A DNA stretch of 64,000 nucleotides from Leptospira bourretii (GTDB taxonomy: Bacteria > Spirochaetota > Leptospiria > Leptospirales > Leptospiraceae): the NCBI RefSeq assembly GCF_004770145.1, contig NZ_RQFW01000016.1:281543-345542 (forward strand). Direction: 5' to 3'. Shown here one piece after another: positions 8,766 through 19,210 of the stretch. Each line of letters starts with the position of its first letter. The stretch's first letter is position 1. Under the pieces are notes generated by a model that saw nothing but the letters and a program-made list of their open reading frames with translations, had not been told where the DNA came from and ran no database searches. Position numbers and translations under genes: made by a program.

Positions 8766-9923
8766 TTAGAAGGAAAATTTTGCACCGACCATCACCGATT
8801 GGACATTTGGTGCGACAATGGCTTCTACGGTGAGTTTGGTGATGAGGGCATTGATTTCAATTCCAGCGATCAGGAAGTTTGTGGTGTTGGGAGCTTGGGC
8901 CTTTCCACTCAAGTCCATGGTAAGAGTTCCCGTTTTGGTTTGTCCGAGAGCAGATGCCGGGATGAGAGCAGCAATCTCCGGAGAAAGCGAAGCTGAAATG
9001 GCAGCAGAATCCAAAGCCAAAGTCAATGGACCAGAACGAGATAGATTAAGACTGGAACTTCCAAAGTTCATAGAAGCTCCGGCTCCTGCAAAGATCGTAA
9101 AGAAATAAAACATCCGAAATCCAGTACGAATGTCAACGGGTACGCTTGTTACCGTACTTGAGTAGTTGAAAGTAGTGGATCCACCCCAAGTTCCGATCGC
9201 TGGGCCAAGTGTTAGGGATTGTGTTTTTTTATCATTATAAGTGACATCGATTTCTTGTCTTTGGTAGTGAAGCCCAAGCCCCATAGAGATCCCAGAAAAT
9301 TCAAATAGTCCAATTCCATCTGAATAGTTTTCTATGATATGGAATCGTAAAGTGAATCCACCAGTGGTAATGTCTCCACCAAGTTCCACGTTTTTATTTT
9401 GTGATTCAACCGCCTTTTGGACATCCCCTTGTGCAAAGTTGAATTTAAAACCATGTAAGTACAAATTGAACCGATGGAGGAAGGTTTTGAGTTCTGGCTC
9501 TGTATCGGATGGTCCTCCTCCCATAAGCCATCCCAAATTTACCGCCACTACAAAGTTTGGTGCAAGAGATGCCCCAACGTTGGGAAGTTTTTGAAAACTT
9601 AAATTTTGATAAGCCACATTGATGTCTTCTTTTTGTTGGCCGGCGACAGTCATTCCCGCCCCCACTTGGAATCGATTGACTAGCCCTGGTCCCATCAATG
9701 AGGAGTTGATATTGGAAATCACTGCCGCTTCAGACATTGTCGCAAGGACTTTGTCTGTGTATTGGAGTTGGAGGGCTGTGTCCAAACTATTGATCTGTGA
9801 TTGGATGGATGCGGGCAAAATGGTACAAGCATCCCCTGTACAGGTTACTTTTGCCTGGACGGAACCGCTTGGAATCAGGCCAAAACAAATGGTGCAAAAA
9901 AAGATACCAATACGGAATTTCAT
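8766..9923 (-). CDS. Predicted outer-membrane beta-barrel protein (hypothetical)
   Basis: About 385 residues from the ATG at 9923, which follows an AGGGA ribosome site and gives a clean signal peptide (MKFRIGIFFCTICFGLIPSG, cut near VQAKV). A 17-residue upstream extension to 9974 is unlikely. The mature protein has Cys-x4-Cys near its start, then alternating Gly/Ser/Thr-rich amphipathic strands. It ends in GAKFSF with a terminal Phe, as beta-barrel proteins recognised by the BAM machinery do. No named family is recognised. Confidence 0.78.
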   Translation of the reverse strand: MKFRIGIFFCTICFGLIPSGSVQAKVTCTGDACTILPASIQSQINSLDTALQLQYTDKVLATMSEAAVISNINSSLMGPGLVNRFQVGAGMTVAGQQKEDINVAYQNLSFQKLPNVGASLAPNFVVAVNLGWLMGGGPSDTEPELKTFLHRFNLYLHGFKFNFAQGDVQKAVESQNKNVELGGDITTGGFTLRFHIIENYSDGIGLFEFSGISMGLGLHYQRQEIDVTYNDKKTQSLTLGPAIGTWGGSTTFNYSSTVTSVPVDIRTGFRMFYFFTIFAGAGASMNFGSSSLNLSRSGPLTLALDSAAISASLSPEIAALIPASALGQTKTGTLTMDLSGKAQAPNTTNFLIAGIEINALITKLTVEAIVAPNVQSVMVGAKFSF

Positions 9924-10031
9924 GTCGTCCCTAGTATACCAAATATCGGAGATTGGTCTATGCTTTCTTAACAAATGGAGCCCATTCTATTTCCTAGTTT
10001 ACAGACAAGAATTTGTAGAGAACATAGAAGC

Positions 10032-10403
10032 ATGGCACCCATCCAAGAAAAGCGGAAACATGTCCGAGTACAACCACTAGAAAAAGAACCCGTTGAAATC
10101 CATTTGATGGGGACAGCCCTCCTGGATGTCCTAAAAGCAAGTGACATAAGTTTGGGAGGAGTTGGGGTCATTGCGCCCAACCATTTTGATGAATGGGATA
10201 TGAATGAAACAGTTGAAATCCTTGTGGCTCTCCCAGGAGATTTGGAAGACTTTTTAGCCCGTGGTGTGATCAAACAAATTGGCAAAAAATCAAAAGAAAC
10301 GGGGCTTTATGGGGTTCAGTTCACTGAAATAGGTCCCAAAGGAAAACAAGACCTGCAAGTTTACGTCAATCGTATGATTCGTCAAGGTCGCGAAGTAAAA
10401 TAA
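10032..10403 (+). CDS. PilZ-domain protein
   Basis: About 123 residues from the ATG at 10032; an upstream ATG at 9975 has no purine-rich ribosome site. PilZ landmarks are RKHVRVQP near the N-terminus (the RxxxR-type c-di-GMP loop appears as KRKHVR) and DISLGGVGV (D/NxSxxG motif) about 30 residues later. A beta-barrel remainder ends in YGVQFTEI. A single-domain PilZ protein is a probable c-di-GMP receptor. It is divergent from the outer-membrane protein gene. Confidence 0.8.
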   Translation: MAPIQEKRKHVRVQPLEKEPVEIHLMGTALLDVLKASDISLGGVGVIAPNHFDEWDMNETVEILVALPGDLEDFLARGVIKQIGKKSKETGLYGVQFTEIGPKGKQDLQVYVNRMIRQGREVK

Positions 10404-10569
10404 TCCCAGCCGCACTTTAGTTAGTGGCCATTTGTTCATAGAATACCTTTGTGAAATCAACATGACTATTTAAACTTATTTTTTGATAAATAGGTTAGAA
10501 TAGTTCTAATATTTTTTATTTACAATTAATTTCAAATGTTAGTATATATTAATGTTTGGAGGTAACTGT

Positions 10570-12087
10570 ATGGCAATGTTTCGACTATCAGGTGTTTCTA
10601 GATTAGATCAACTCAAAATATACGCACCGATATTTTTGCAAAACTTAGAAGATTCTCATAAACGAGAATTGATGATCACAGACCAAGCCTCTAAAGTACT
10701 TTCCACACTTAGAAAACTTTGTGTACCCGATTTAAACCAAAGTTATTTTGCCTTCCAATTAAATGCAGATTCTATAAAAGAAAATGAATTGAAAGTCTAT
10801 GGAAAGGCAATGGTTTCATTCATCCAGAATTTATTAGACAACCATTTAGCAATGCCAATTTTTTATTTAACCAGAGTAGAGGAAGAGGAAACTGCAAATA
10901 TAATTCCATCTATTTCCCAAACGATTGGTCCCATCCAAGTAGAATTGGCTGTTGTATCATATTCTGGTGATAGGTTCGAAGAAAAGTATGCATTGGCCTT
11001 TAATGCAATTGCCACCAGATCCTTTGTAAATCTTCAAAACTTTTTAGTAGATAATTATAAGTGGGAAGCTTCCGATTTTTTCCAAGTAACTAAAGAAGTC
11101 TTAAATTCAAAACCATATTCTATCATTCGTCAATTACTAGAGGAGTTTGAAACCCCCTTTGGCATTCAGTTGGAATTCAAAGAAGAGTTGATAGAATATT
11201 TGGAACAAGGGTTTCTTAATTCTGAAATTTATTTTTTTATCCCTCATGTTGGTTGGATTTATTTTGATACAACAGACCCAATTCAACAAGAAGCAGAATA
11301 TTCTCCTTTTTTCGAACAAACGATTGTACCTTATCTTTTAGAATTAGAACCATCTTTGAAAGAATCTTCCGATTTAATGAAAACCAAAATTTCTGAAACA
11401 AAATTTGATGAACTAAGAAGTAAAACTTACTTACCTCAAATTGAATTTGCCGAAACTGTTGGATCGATTCTTTATCAAGAAACCACACCGGTAATGGAGT
11501 TTGTTAAAATTTACCATTTACTTTGTGTTAAAGCAGAAAAAATCTCTGAAGAAAAAGCAGAAAGAGAGGCCAAACAACATTTTGATATTTTATATACGAT
11601 GATGAAAATGGGAGATAATTTCATCAGTCGATTTTTATTAATTGGTCAAACATTGTATTCTGGAAGGGATCGCGTGATTGAGGCACTAAAAAGTGCAGAT
11701 GATGTGATGCACTGTGAGTATTATTTTAATTCGACATTTTATTGGGTTTTTCTTTCAAAAGATTTAGATTCCGCATTGATTGTATTAGATAAAATTATCG
11801 AACAATATTATGAAGGAGATCATACACTTTATATATTTGAGGTGCTAATGGAAAAACATCCAGAAGTGAAAAAAAGTTTTTTAAACAATCGAAAGTTTAA
11901 AACTTTGTATAAAGTTGCAAAAAATACAGTTTATTGGAAACAAGTTTCCATTTTTCATCGATTGTTTCGATTTTTTATCGGTGATGAATTTCCGGCCGAT
12001 TGGGAAAAAAGTATCTTATCAAAGGTCAAATACACCCAAATGAAAGCTAAGTATCTACCTCGGGTCAATAAAACGAAACCTGCCTGA
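10570..12087 (+). CDS. Large hypothetical cytoplasmic protein
   Basis: About 505 residues from the ATG at 10570, placed 8 bases after a perfect GGAGG; the in-frame ATG at 10552 lies before the ribosome site. No signal peptide or membrane segment is seen. The protein is rich in Leu, Glu, Phe and Lys and mostly helical. It has a central acidic region (EEEETANI) and an aromatic C-terminal part (YWKQVSIFHRLFRFFIGDEFP). No domain recognised. It has long AT-rich upstream DNA and is probably monocistronic. Confidence 0.75.
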   Translation: MAMFRLSGVSRLDQLKIYAPIFLQNLEDSHKRELMITDQASKVLSTLRKLCVPDLNQSYFAFQLNADSIKENELKVYGKAMVSFIQNLLDNHLAMPIFYLTRVEEEETANIIPSISQTIGPIQVELAVVSYSGDRFEEKYALAFNAIATRSFVNLQNFLVDNYKWEASDFFQVTKEVLNSKPYSIIRQLLEEFETPFGIQLEFKEELIEYLEQGFLNSEIYFFIPHVGWIYFDTTDPIQQEAEYSPFFEQTIVPYLLELEPSLKESSDLMKTKISETKFDELRSKTYLPQIEFAETVGSILYQETTPVMEFVKIYHLLCVKAEKISEEKAEREAKQHFDILYTMMKMGDNFISRFLLIGQTLYSGRDRVIEALKSADDVMHCEYYFNSTFYWVFLSKDLDSALIVLDKIIEQYYEGDHTLYIFEVLMEKHPEVKKSFLNNRKFKTLYKVAKNTVYWKQVSIFHRLFRFFIGDEFPADWEKSILSKVKYTQMKAKYLPRVNKTKPA

Positions 12088-12150
12088 ATTCCTTTGGTCC
12101 GCTAATATTGACTTGCCAAAAAAAACTTTTGTTATCATTTGAGAGATAAC

Positions 12151-12252
12151 CGTTAGGGGTGCTGTTTCCTGTCACAATGATCATTGGGGCAGGGGTTGGC
12201 TGAGAAATACCCTTTTTGAACCTGATCCTGGTAATGCTTGCGAAGGGAAACG
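12151..12252 (+). promoter_or_regulatory. TPP riboswitch (THI element)
   Basis: The conserved thiamine pyrophosphate aptamer is readable: AGGGGTGCT at the 5' side, GGCTGAGAAATACCC for the pyrimidine-sensor arm, GAACCTGATC for the pyrophosphate arm and GAAGGGAAACG closing it. CGTT at 12151 pairs with AACG at 12249. It stands 124 bp upstream of thiC and should repress thiC when TPP is plentiful. Confidence 0.96.
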
Positions 12253-12274
12253 TGAAAAAATGAAGAAATTCAGA

Positions 12275-12298
12275 TTAAGGTTTATTCCTTAGTTTTTT
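12275..12298 (+). terminator. Possible riboswitch expression-platform terminator
   Basis: A short TAAGG/CCTTA stem with a six-base loop is followed by six T, between the TPP aptamer and thiC. The stem is weak, so transcriptional attenuation is plausible but not certain; initiation control at the thiC ribosome site is the alternative. Confidence 0.4.
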
Positions 12299-12363
12299 AG
12301 GATAGAGTTTTTCTCTCTGTTTTTGCTTTCTCAAGTTTTGTCCATTGGGTTAGGTCCGGTTAA

Positions 12364-13887
<1,524 letters not shown>

Positions 13888-13923
13888 GTTGAAGCTTTTT
13901 TGGATTTGGATGAGCTAAGCTAA

Positions 13924-14026
13924 CCGATGTAAATTGGCCCGGAGTCCTGAATGGGACTATCGGGTTTTGGTAAGATCCCTTCTAGGGAATAAAAGAAGCA
14001 GTGGTTATCCACCGTTTCTGATTTTT
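13924..14026 (+). ncRNA. Candidate structured RNA: four consecutive hairpins after thiC
   Basis: Four back-to-back hairpins occur within 96 bases. They are CCGAT/ATTGG (13924-13937), CCCG..GTCC/GGAC..CGGG (13938-13964), TCCCT/AGGGA (13976-13988), and AGAAGC..GTGG/CCAC..GTTTCT (13994-14019) followed by TGATTTTT. This could be a small RNA or a structured thiC 3' UTR whose last hairpin acts as terminator. I do not recognise it as 6S, SRP, RNase P or tmRNA. Confidence 0.4.
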
Positions 14027-14208
14027 ACGTTATAAATGAATATCTCTAATTCTAAGTTTATTTTTTGATAGAACTACAAACTTCCAACTAAATCGCTGCA
14101 TCTTTCTTTTAAAAGAAAGTCCAGAGATTGGAAAATAGCAAATAAATCATTTGAATGGTAACGAAGAAGAATGATTCCATTGGAGTATTCTTTAAGTAGC
14201 TAAATAAA

Positions 14209-14234
14209 AAACCCGGGCGTTAAGCGCCGGGTTC
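14209..14234 (-). terminator. Rho-independent terminator of the acyl-CoA dehydrogenase gene
   Basis: A GC-rich stem (AACCCGGCGC/GCCCGGGTT with minor mismatch) is followed on the minus strand by TTTTTTATTT. It lies 59 bp past the stop at 14293. Confidence 0.85.
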
Positions 14235-14292
14235 TAAAAAAGACTTTTGCCAATTCTATTTTGAAAATTGGTAATTTTGGTTTCGTTGGAAA

Positions 14293-15423
14293 CTAAAGTC
14301 CTAAACTGCGACCAATGATTTCTTTCATAATCTCTGTGGTTCCTGCATAGATAGTTTGGATCCTTGCATCGAGGTAGGCTCTTGCAATTGGATATTCCAT
14401 CATATAACCGTATCCACCAAAGAATTGTAAACACTCATCGGTATGGCGTTTTTGCATCTCTGTTGTATACCATTTACACATAGAGGCTTCGGCAGTTGTG
14501 TTTTCGCCTTTCATATGTTCCATGACCACTTTGTCACAGAACACTTGTGCCATTTCCAGTTCCGTTGCCATTTCCGCCATTTTGAATTTTGTATTTTGGA
14601 ACGAACCAATCTTTTGACCGAAAGCTTTTCTTTCTTTGATGTATTGGAGGGTTAAGGATTGGACAAGTCTTGTTGCTTCCACAGCGGCCACAGAAAGAAC
14701 CAATCGTTCCTGTGCTAGTTTTTGCATCAGGTAACGGAAACCTTGTCCTTGTTTTCCGATGAGGTTTGATTTGGGAACAATCACATCGTTGAAATACAAT
14801 TCAGAAGTATCTTGGGCTTTGAGTCCGATTTTATCTAAGTTACGTCCTCTTTCAAATCCTTTCATTCCTTCTTCAATCATCACAAGGGATATGGTTCCAT
14901 TATCATGTTTCACTGCAGTGATGATAAGATCTGCCAATTGTCCGTTGGAGATAAATGTTTTTTGTCCGTTCACCACAAAGTGGTCACCTTTGTCGACGGC
15001 ACTTGTGCGAAGGGATTTTAAGTCAGATCCAGCACCAGGTTCAGTCATCGCAACCGCTAAGATAGATTCACCAGTAGCGCATTTCGGAAGCCAACGTTTC
15101 TTTTGTTCATCACTAGCAAAAGCAGAGATATAAGGAGCGATGACATCGTTATGAAGGGAGATAAAAAATCCACTATTTCCCACACGAGAAGATTCTTCGA
15201 TGATGATGATGTTATAAAGAAAGTCGGCTCCAGAACCACCGTATTCTGCGGGTACATCGGGACAGAGTAGGCCGTTTTCACCCGCCTTTCTCCAAACTTC
15301 TTTGGGTACGATATGGTTTTTTTCCCATTCTTCGTGGTGTGGTTTTACTTCTGTTTCAAAAAATTTCCGAGCCATCTCGCGGAATTGATGGTGTTCTTCA
15401 GTAAAGGGGAGGATACGCTCCAT
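14293..15423 (-). CDS. Acyl-CoA dehydrogenase
   Basis: A 376-residue flavoprotein of the acyl-CoA dehydrogenase family, catalysing the first, FAD-linked step of acyl-CoA beta-oxidation. Landmarks are the AMTEPGAGSDL flavin/substrate motif near residue 125, FFGGYGYMMEYP, and a C-terminal IQTIYAGTTEIMK whose Glu is the usual catalytic base. Length and motifs are complete; chain-length preference is unknown. It has its own terminator and a ribosome site upstream of the ATG at 15423. Confidence 0.93.
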   Translation of the reverse strand: MERILPFTEEHHQFREMARKFFETEVKPHHEEWEKNHIVPKEVWRKAGENGLLCPDVPAEYGGSGADFLYNIIIIEESSRVGNSGFFISLHNDVIAPYISAFASDEQKKRWLPKCATGESILAVAMTEPGAGSDLKSLRTSAVDKGDHFVVNGQKTFISNGQLADLIITAVKHDNGTISLVMIEEGMKGFERGRNLDKIGLKAQDTSELYFNDVIVPKSNLIGKQGQGFRYLMQKLAQERLVLSVAAVEATRLVQSLTLQYIKERKAFGQKIGSFQNTKFKMAEMATELEMAQVFCDKVVMEHMKGENTTAEASMCKWYTTEMQKRHTDECLQFFGGYGYMMEYPIARAYLDARIQTIYAGTTEIMKEIIGRSLGL

Positions 15424-15474
15424 ATGATTTGTGACTCCTTGATATGGAAATGTTACAAAAATGGCGAATTGAGG

Positions 15475-17628
15475 TCAATTATAAACAGTGTTCAGCTTCA
15501 TGTAGACACCGGGATTTTTCTTGATGTATTGGATGGCATCTTCTTCGGAAAGGACATAGAGTTCTGTTCCCGGCCAGGCCACAAAGCTGAAATTGGAAGG
15601 AAGGTTTTTGGTGAGAGAATAGATTTCCCCAACAAAGTCCCCGGCACCCAGCTCCCGGATGGTTTTGTGGTTTTGCATGACCACAACCGTTCCCGACCTA
15701 ACGATAAAGGCATTGTGAAAGGTTTGTCCTTCTTCTATGAGGGCCGCTTCTTTTTTCACAGTTTCCAGTTTGAGAATGAGTTCGAGTTGAGTGACTTGGT
15801 AGCTGGTAAGTCCACGGAATGTTTGGGACTCGGTGAGGGTTTTCCAAGTATTGGTCTCTCGGATACTATTCAGTTTAGTTAAGTTTTCGTGGAGTTTGGA
15901 TCCGCGGATGAACTGGAAAAATCTGGTTTTTTCAATGGTAAGGGCGAGGACATCTGTTTCTGCATAAACATCCGCTTGGCGGGCCGTATCTAAAATTAAA
16001 GATGCTTCCCCAAAGTATTCATAAGTTCCGTATCGTTTGACTGCGGTTGGATCTCCCGACAATCCTTCAAATCGAACATTCCCCGAAGCAATGATAAAGA
16101 ACCTGTCCCCGTGAGTTCCTTTTTTGATGATCTGTTCCCCTCGGCGAAACTTTTCTTCCTTTACGATTTGTAAAAATTCTTTGGCCTTCTCAATCGGGAA
16201 TCCTGAAAAAATATCAATCTGCGAAAGAATTTCTAAAAGTTGAAAAGCCTCTTGGTGTTTAGGGGGAGTGATTTCCGGATACAAAGTATTTTCAATTCCA
16301 AACTTAGCAAGTGTAAGGTGGTTTCCTTCTGGCATATCTTTGGCAGCAATATGATAGACTGTGATTCGTTTTTGTACTTCTTCTGGTAAAGATGCCAGGT
16401 AACTAATCTTTGTATGAAGAGGAGGAACACCAGCTTCGTGGTAAATGATTTTACGATCCCAAGGAAAATCTTTTAGAAACTGGTATCTTGTTTCTGGAAA
16501 TACCCCTTTTTTGTACATTTCATCCAAGGCATCTGGGTCATTTAGGTGGTCCGAAGTATAATAAAAGGACTGGTCTTGGAAAAAGAATTCAAATCCCACG
16601 GATGGAATGGAATGGAGTGCGTAGTGAAAATAAAATTCCCCACCGTTAATGATGGTAGGCCTTCCAATGACAACAGGTATAAAATCAAATAGGTCTGTGA
16701 TTTCACGGCGCGGAATCTTTGTGAGACTACAATATTTTTTGAGAAAGGATTCCATCACAGTGGCAGTTGCATAGATCGTGATTTTAGATTCTTCTAAAAT
16801 CTTTTGGAAAGTTCCCGCATCATGGTCGGCATGACAATGGGTGAGGATGATGGAGTTGATAAACTTCGGATTGACATTGGATTCTCGTAACCACTCGGTT
16901 GAGTTCACCGGTGGGTCCACCATAATCCCTTGGCCATTCAACCAAATGATAAATCCAGAAGTATTGTCTGTAGGATCAAACCCGTGCGATGGTCCTAGAC
17001 AAGTGATTCCAATGAGTGGTGGTTGGAAAGGTTCTTCGAGTCTTTTTCCAATATCGTACTTCACATGGAAGTCAACTTCACCTGGAGTTTTGATATGTTT
17101 CTCTCCGTCCACAATGAGAAACTCATTGGAGGGAAGTTGTTCAATGGTGATCTTTCCAAACTTGGCTTTGTGGTTTTCATCAAAGAGAACAAACTCAACC
17201 ACTTCTTCCATTGTTTTGTAACTCCGGAAATGGGCCATTTCTGCTTTGATATCGGGAAAACCAAAACTTTCGGTTCCATCGATAAACTCGGATGCGAGGT
17301 TTAGTTCTTGTGGACCCATAAGAGATTCCCCAAGAACAATGGTTAGCTGTTCTTTTTGTTCAGGAGAACAAACGATAAAAGTCTTTTTGCCACCCCGAAA
17401 GAAGAAATTGAAGTAAATGGGGAATTCTAACTCCGCTATGGAGATGCCTTTTTCGACATGAAAGAATTTATTAGGAAGAACAAACACCAAAGGGGTTTTC
17501 TTTTCGAGCCCCATGGTGTCTTTAATTGTTTCCGGAGGGGATCCAATTTGGATATACCCTTCGGATGTATCGACTAAATATCCCCCTCTAGGGAGAGCGG
17601 TAAAACCATTCGGTTCAGAACTGACCAT
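15475..17628 (-). CDS. Metallo-beta-lactamase-fold / double cyclic-nucleotide-binding fusion protein
   Basis: 717 residues. An N-terminal region of about 200 residues has no named domain. A metallo-beta-lactamase fold follows, with the metal motif THCHADHD and a later YTSDHLNDPD. Two cNMP-binding barrels then lie at about residues 480-595 and 600-715. The first has the phosphate-binding cassette YFGEASLILDTARQADV; the second is more divergent (GAGDFVGEIYSLTKNLPSN). Together they suggest a hydrolase gated by cAMP or cGMP. It begins 18 bp after trxA and is probably co-transcribed with it. The hydrolase substrate is unknown. Confidence 0.85.
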   Translation of the reverse strand: MVSSEPNGFTALPRGGYLVDTSEGYIQIGSPPETIKDTMGLEKKTPLVFVLPNKFFHVEKGISIAELEFPIYFNFFFRGGKKTFIVCSPEQKEQLTIVLGESLMGPQELNLASEFIDGTESFGFPDIKAEMAHFRSYKTMEEVVEFVLFDENHKAKFGKITIEQLPSNEFLIVDGEKHIKTPGEVDFHVKYDIGKRLEEPFQPPLIGITCLGPSHGFDPTDNTSGFIIWLNGQGIMVDPPVNSTEWLRESNVNPKFINSIILTHCHADHDAGTFQKILEESKITIYATATVMESFLKKYCSLTKIPRREITDLFDFIPVVIGRPTIINGGEFYFHYALHSIPSVGFEFFFQDQSFYYTSDHLNDPDALDEMYKKGVFPETRYQFLKDFPWDRKIIYHEAGVPPLHTKISYLASLPEEVQKRITVYHIAAKDMPEGNHLTLAKFGIENTLYPEITPPKHQEAFQLLEILSQIDIFSGFPIEKAKEFLQIVKEEKFRRGEQIIKKGTHGDRFFIIASGNVRFEGLSGDPTAVKRYGTYEYFGEASLILDTARQADVYAETDVLALTIEKTRFFQFIRGSKLHENLTKLNSIRETNTWKTLTESQTFRGLTSYQVTQLELILKLETVKKEAALIEEGQTFHNAFIVRSGTVVVMQNHKTIRELGAGDFVGEIYSLTKNLPSNFSFVAWPGTELYVLSEEDAIQYIKKNPGVYMKLNTVYN

Positions 17629-17646
17629 TAGGGGATAATTTATTTC

Positions 17647-17958
17647 CTACTTGTGATTTTCTATAAATTTTTTAATTTGTGGTTTTGGTAAAGCACCAAT
17701 TGCTTTATCCACTAAAACTCCGTCTTTATAGAGAAGAAGGGTAGGGATGGACTGGATTCCCAATTCCTGAGCCGTCTTCTGATTGAAATCAACATTTAGC
17801 TTTGTAATTTTGATATCAGCCATTTCTTGTGATAATTCATCAAGAACAGGAGCCACCATGCGACAAGGTCCACACCATTCCGCCCAACAATCCACGAGTA
17901 CTACGCCCTTAGCAGTTTCTGCTTTGAAATTGGCGTCTGTGACTTCCGTTAGTGCCAT
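17647..17958 (-). CDS. trxA: Thioredoxin
   Basis: A 103-residue classic thioredoxin: active site Trp28-Cys29-Gly30-Pro31-Cys32, preceded by VLVDCWAEW and followed by the cis-proline segment SIPTLLLYKDG. It is a cytoplasmic protein-disulfide reductase. AAGGAGATATCGAAAT precedes the ATG at 17958. It is first gene of a likely two-gene unit with the beta-lactamase-fold/cNMP protein. Confidence 0.97.
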   Translation of the reverse strand: MALTEVTDANFKAETAKGVVLVDCWAEWCGPCRMVAPVLDELSQEMADIKITKLNVDFNQKTAQELGIQSIPTLLLYKDGVLVDKAIGALPKPQIKKFIENHK

Positions 17959-18031
17959 ATTTCGATATCTCCTTTTGAAAAGTATTGCCCTTTCTATAAA
18001 CTAGACTGGGGATTCTGGGGAAAAACGTCGA

Positions 18032-18841
18032 TTATTGTTTCTTTTTTTTCTTTTTATCGTCTGATTCGAGGTCGGTAATTTTTTGTTGGAAAGACTCAAT
18101 GAGTGTTTTTGTTTTTTCCAAATCCTCATTTTCGCCAGTAATTTGGAAAATTTTGCGGTTCATCTCTAACATTTCAACAGAATGTTTCAAATCTGTGGAA
18201 TCTTGTGTAGACATTTCAAATTTTGTCCTATAATCCTGGGCTGCTTGGTTAGCAAGTTCAATGACAAGATTGAAATGTTCTTTGCGAATATAGTAATACG
18301 GATTTTCTAAATCTTGTTCTCTTTCATAAGCAATGAAGTCAAAAAGATTTTTTGTACAAGCTGCCACTCTGAAATTGATATCTGGCCAAGACCATTTCCA
18401 TTTGGAGTTAGTTCCAAAAGCTGTGATTGTCTTTTTCATAGCTTGGATTAGGCCTTTGATAAGGTTCAGTCTTTGAGTAGGAGTAAACCTTTCAATCTTT
18501 GCCAATTGTTCTTTGTTTTCGGATAGAGAACCGTCTACGTTGTTTCCCACAGTTTTTTCAATATAGGAAATACAGTTATAAATTTCCTTTCTTGCTGTTT
18601 CCAAATAGTTGTTGTTATTGATTTCTAATATCGCCGTAGAAAGTTCATTGATCACAATACAGGTGTTAATTGTTTTGATGGAGTTGATGGCGAGGGAGAG
18701 ATTAAAATAAGGCTCCATATCCTTACTTTTTTTGGCCTGTGCCTTGAAGATATTGGCTTCTTTTTTCAGTTCTTCTAGGTAGTTTTTGAAATCTACCAGT
18801 TTGTCGTTGAAATCAGCCTTTTTTTCCTTTGTGATCGCCAT
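18032..18841 (-). CDS. Hypothetical helical protein with poly-lysine tail
   Basis: 269 residues, hydrophilic, mostly helical, with no signal peptide or membrane segment. The N-terminus is a charged helix ([20 protein letters not shown]), the middle contains [22 protein letters not shown], and the C-terminus ends in an acidic patch followed by a run of Lys. No family recognised. The next gene downstream on the strand is trxA, 73 bp away. Confidence 0.72.
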   Translation of the reverse strand: MAITKEKKADFNDKLVDFKNYLEELKKEANIFKAQAKKSKDMEPYFNLSLAINSIKTINTCIVINELSTAILEINNNNYLETARKEIYNCISYIEKTVGNNVDGSLSENKEQLAKIERFTPTQRLNLIKGLIQAMKKTITAFGTNSKWKWSWPDINFRVAACTKNLFDFIAYEREQDLENPYYYIRKEHFNLVIELANQAAQDYRTKFEMSTQDSTDLKHSVEMLEMNRKIFQITGENEDLEKTKTLIESFQQKITDLESDDKKKKKKQ

Positions 18842-18927
18842 GGTCTGGTATCATTTTCGGCAGATCCGAGTGGATTTGTCCATAAAAAACGTCGACCCGG
18901 CGGGTAACTTACCGAAACTGGAATAGA

Positions 18928-19140
18928 ATGGAAAATTCACCACGGAAACAAAGGGATCTACTCGATCTCCTCGACACCTACAAATACATGAACCAGGCAA
19001 TTTTCTGGGATTTTTTGGATTTGGATGGTCGTTGGGATTTTGCAAACGGTTGGTTGCATTTGAACCATCCGGAAGACGAGTGGAGGGTGAGGGCTTCGGA
19101 ACAATTTCCCCCCATCCGCCCGGAAGGCACTGACCACTAA
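18928..19140 (+). CDS. Small hypothetical protein
   Basis: A 70-residue acidic, Trp-rich frame (MENSPRKQRDLLDLLDTYKY... ending RPEGTDH) that reads like real protein: balanced charge, no low complexity. It fills the otherwise empty 370 bp between two minus-strand genes. The opposite 119-residue frame is rich in Pro, Ser and Arg and looks like its shadow. The ATG follows GGAATAGA. No family recognised; moderate doubt remains. Confidence 0.45.
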   Translation: MENSPRKQRDLLDLLDTYKYMNQAIFWDFLDLDGRWDFANGWLHLNHPEDEWRVRASEQFPPIRPEGTDH

Positions 19141-19210
19141 AAATCCAAATGGATTTTAAATGGCCAGTTGTCGGAACTCCAAGACCAAACCTGGTCTTGG
19201 AAACAATCAC

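Noticed and set aside
13924..14026. Known housekeeping RNA (6S, SRP, RNase P, tmRNA) after thiC
   Set aside because: None of the conserved cores of these RNAs is present in the four-hairpin element.
18851..19210. 119-codon minus-strand frame opposite the small 70-residue gene
   Set aside because: Pro/Ser/Arg-rich shadow composition without start signals; the plus-strand frame is the better protein.
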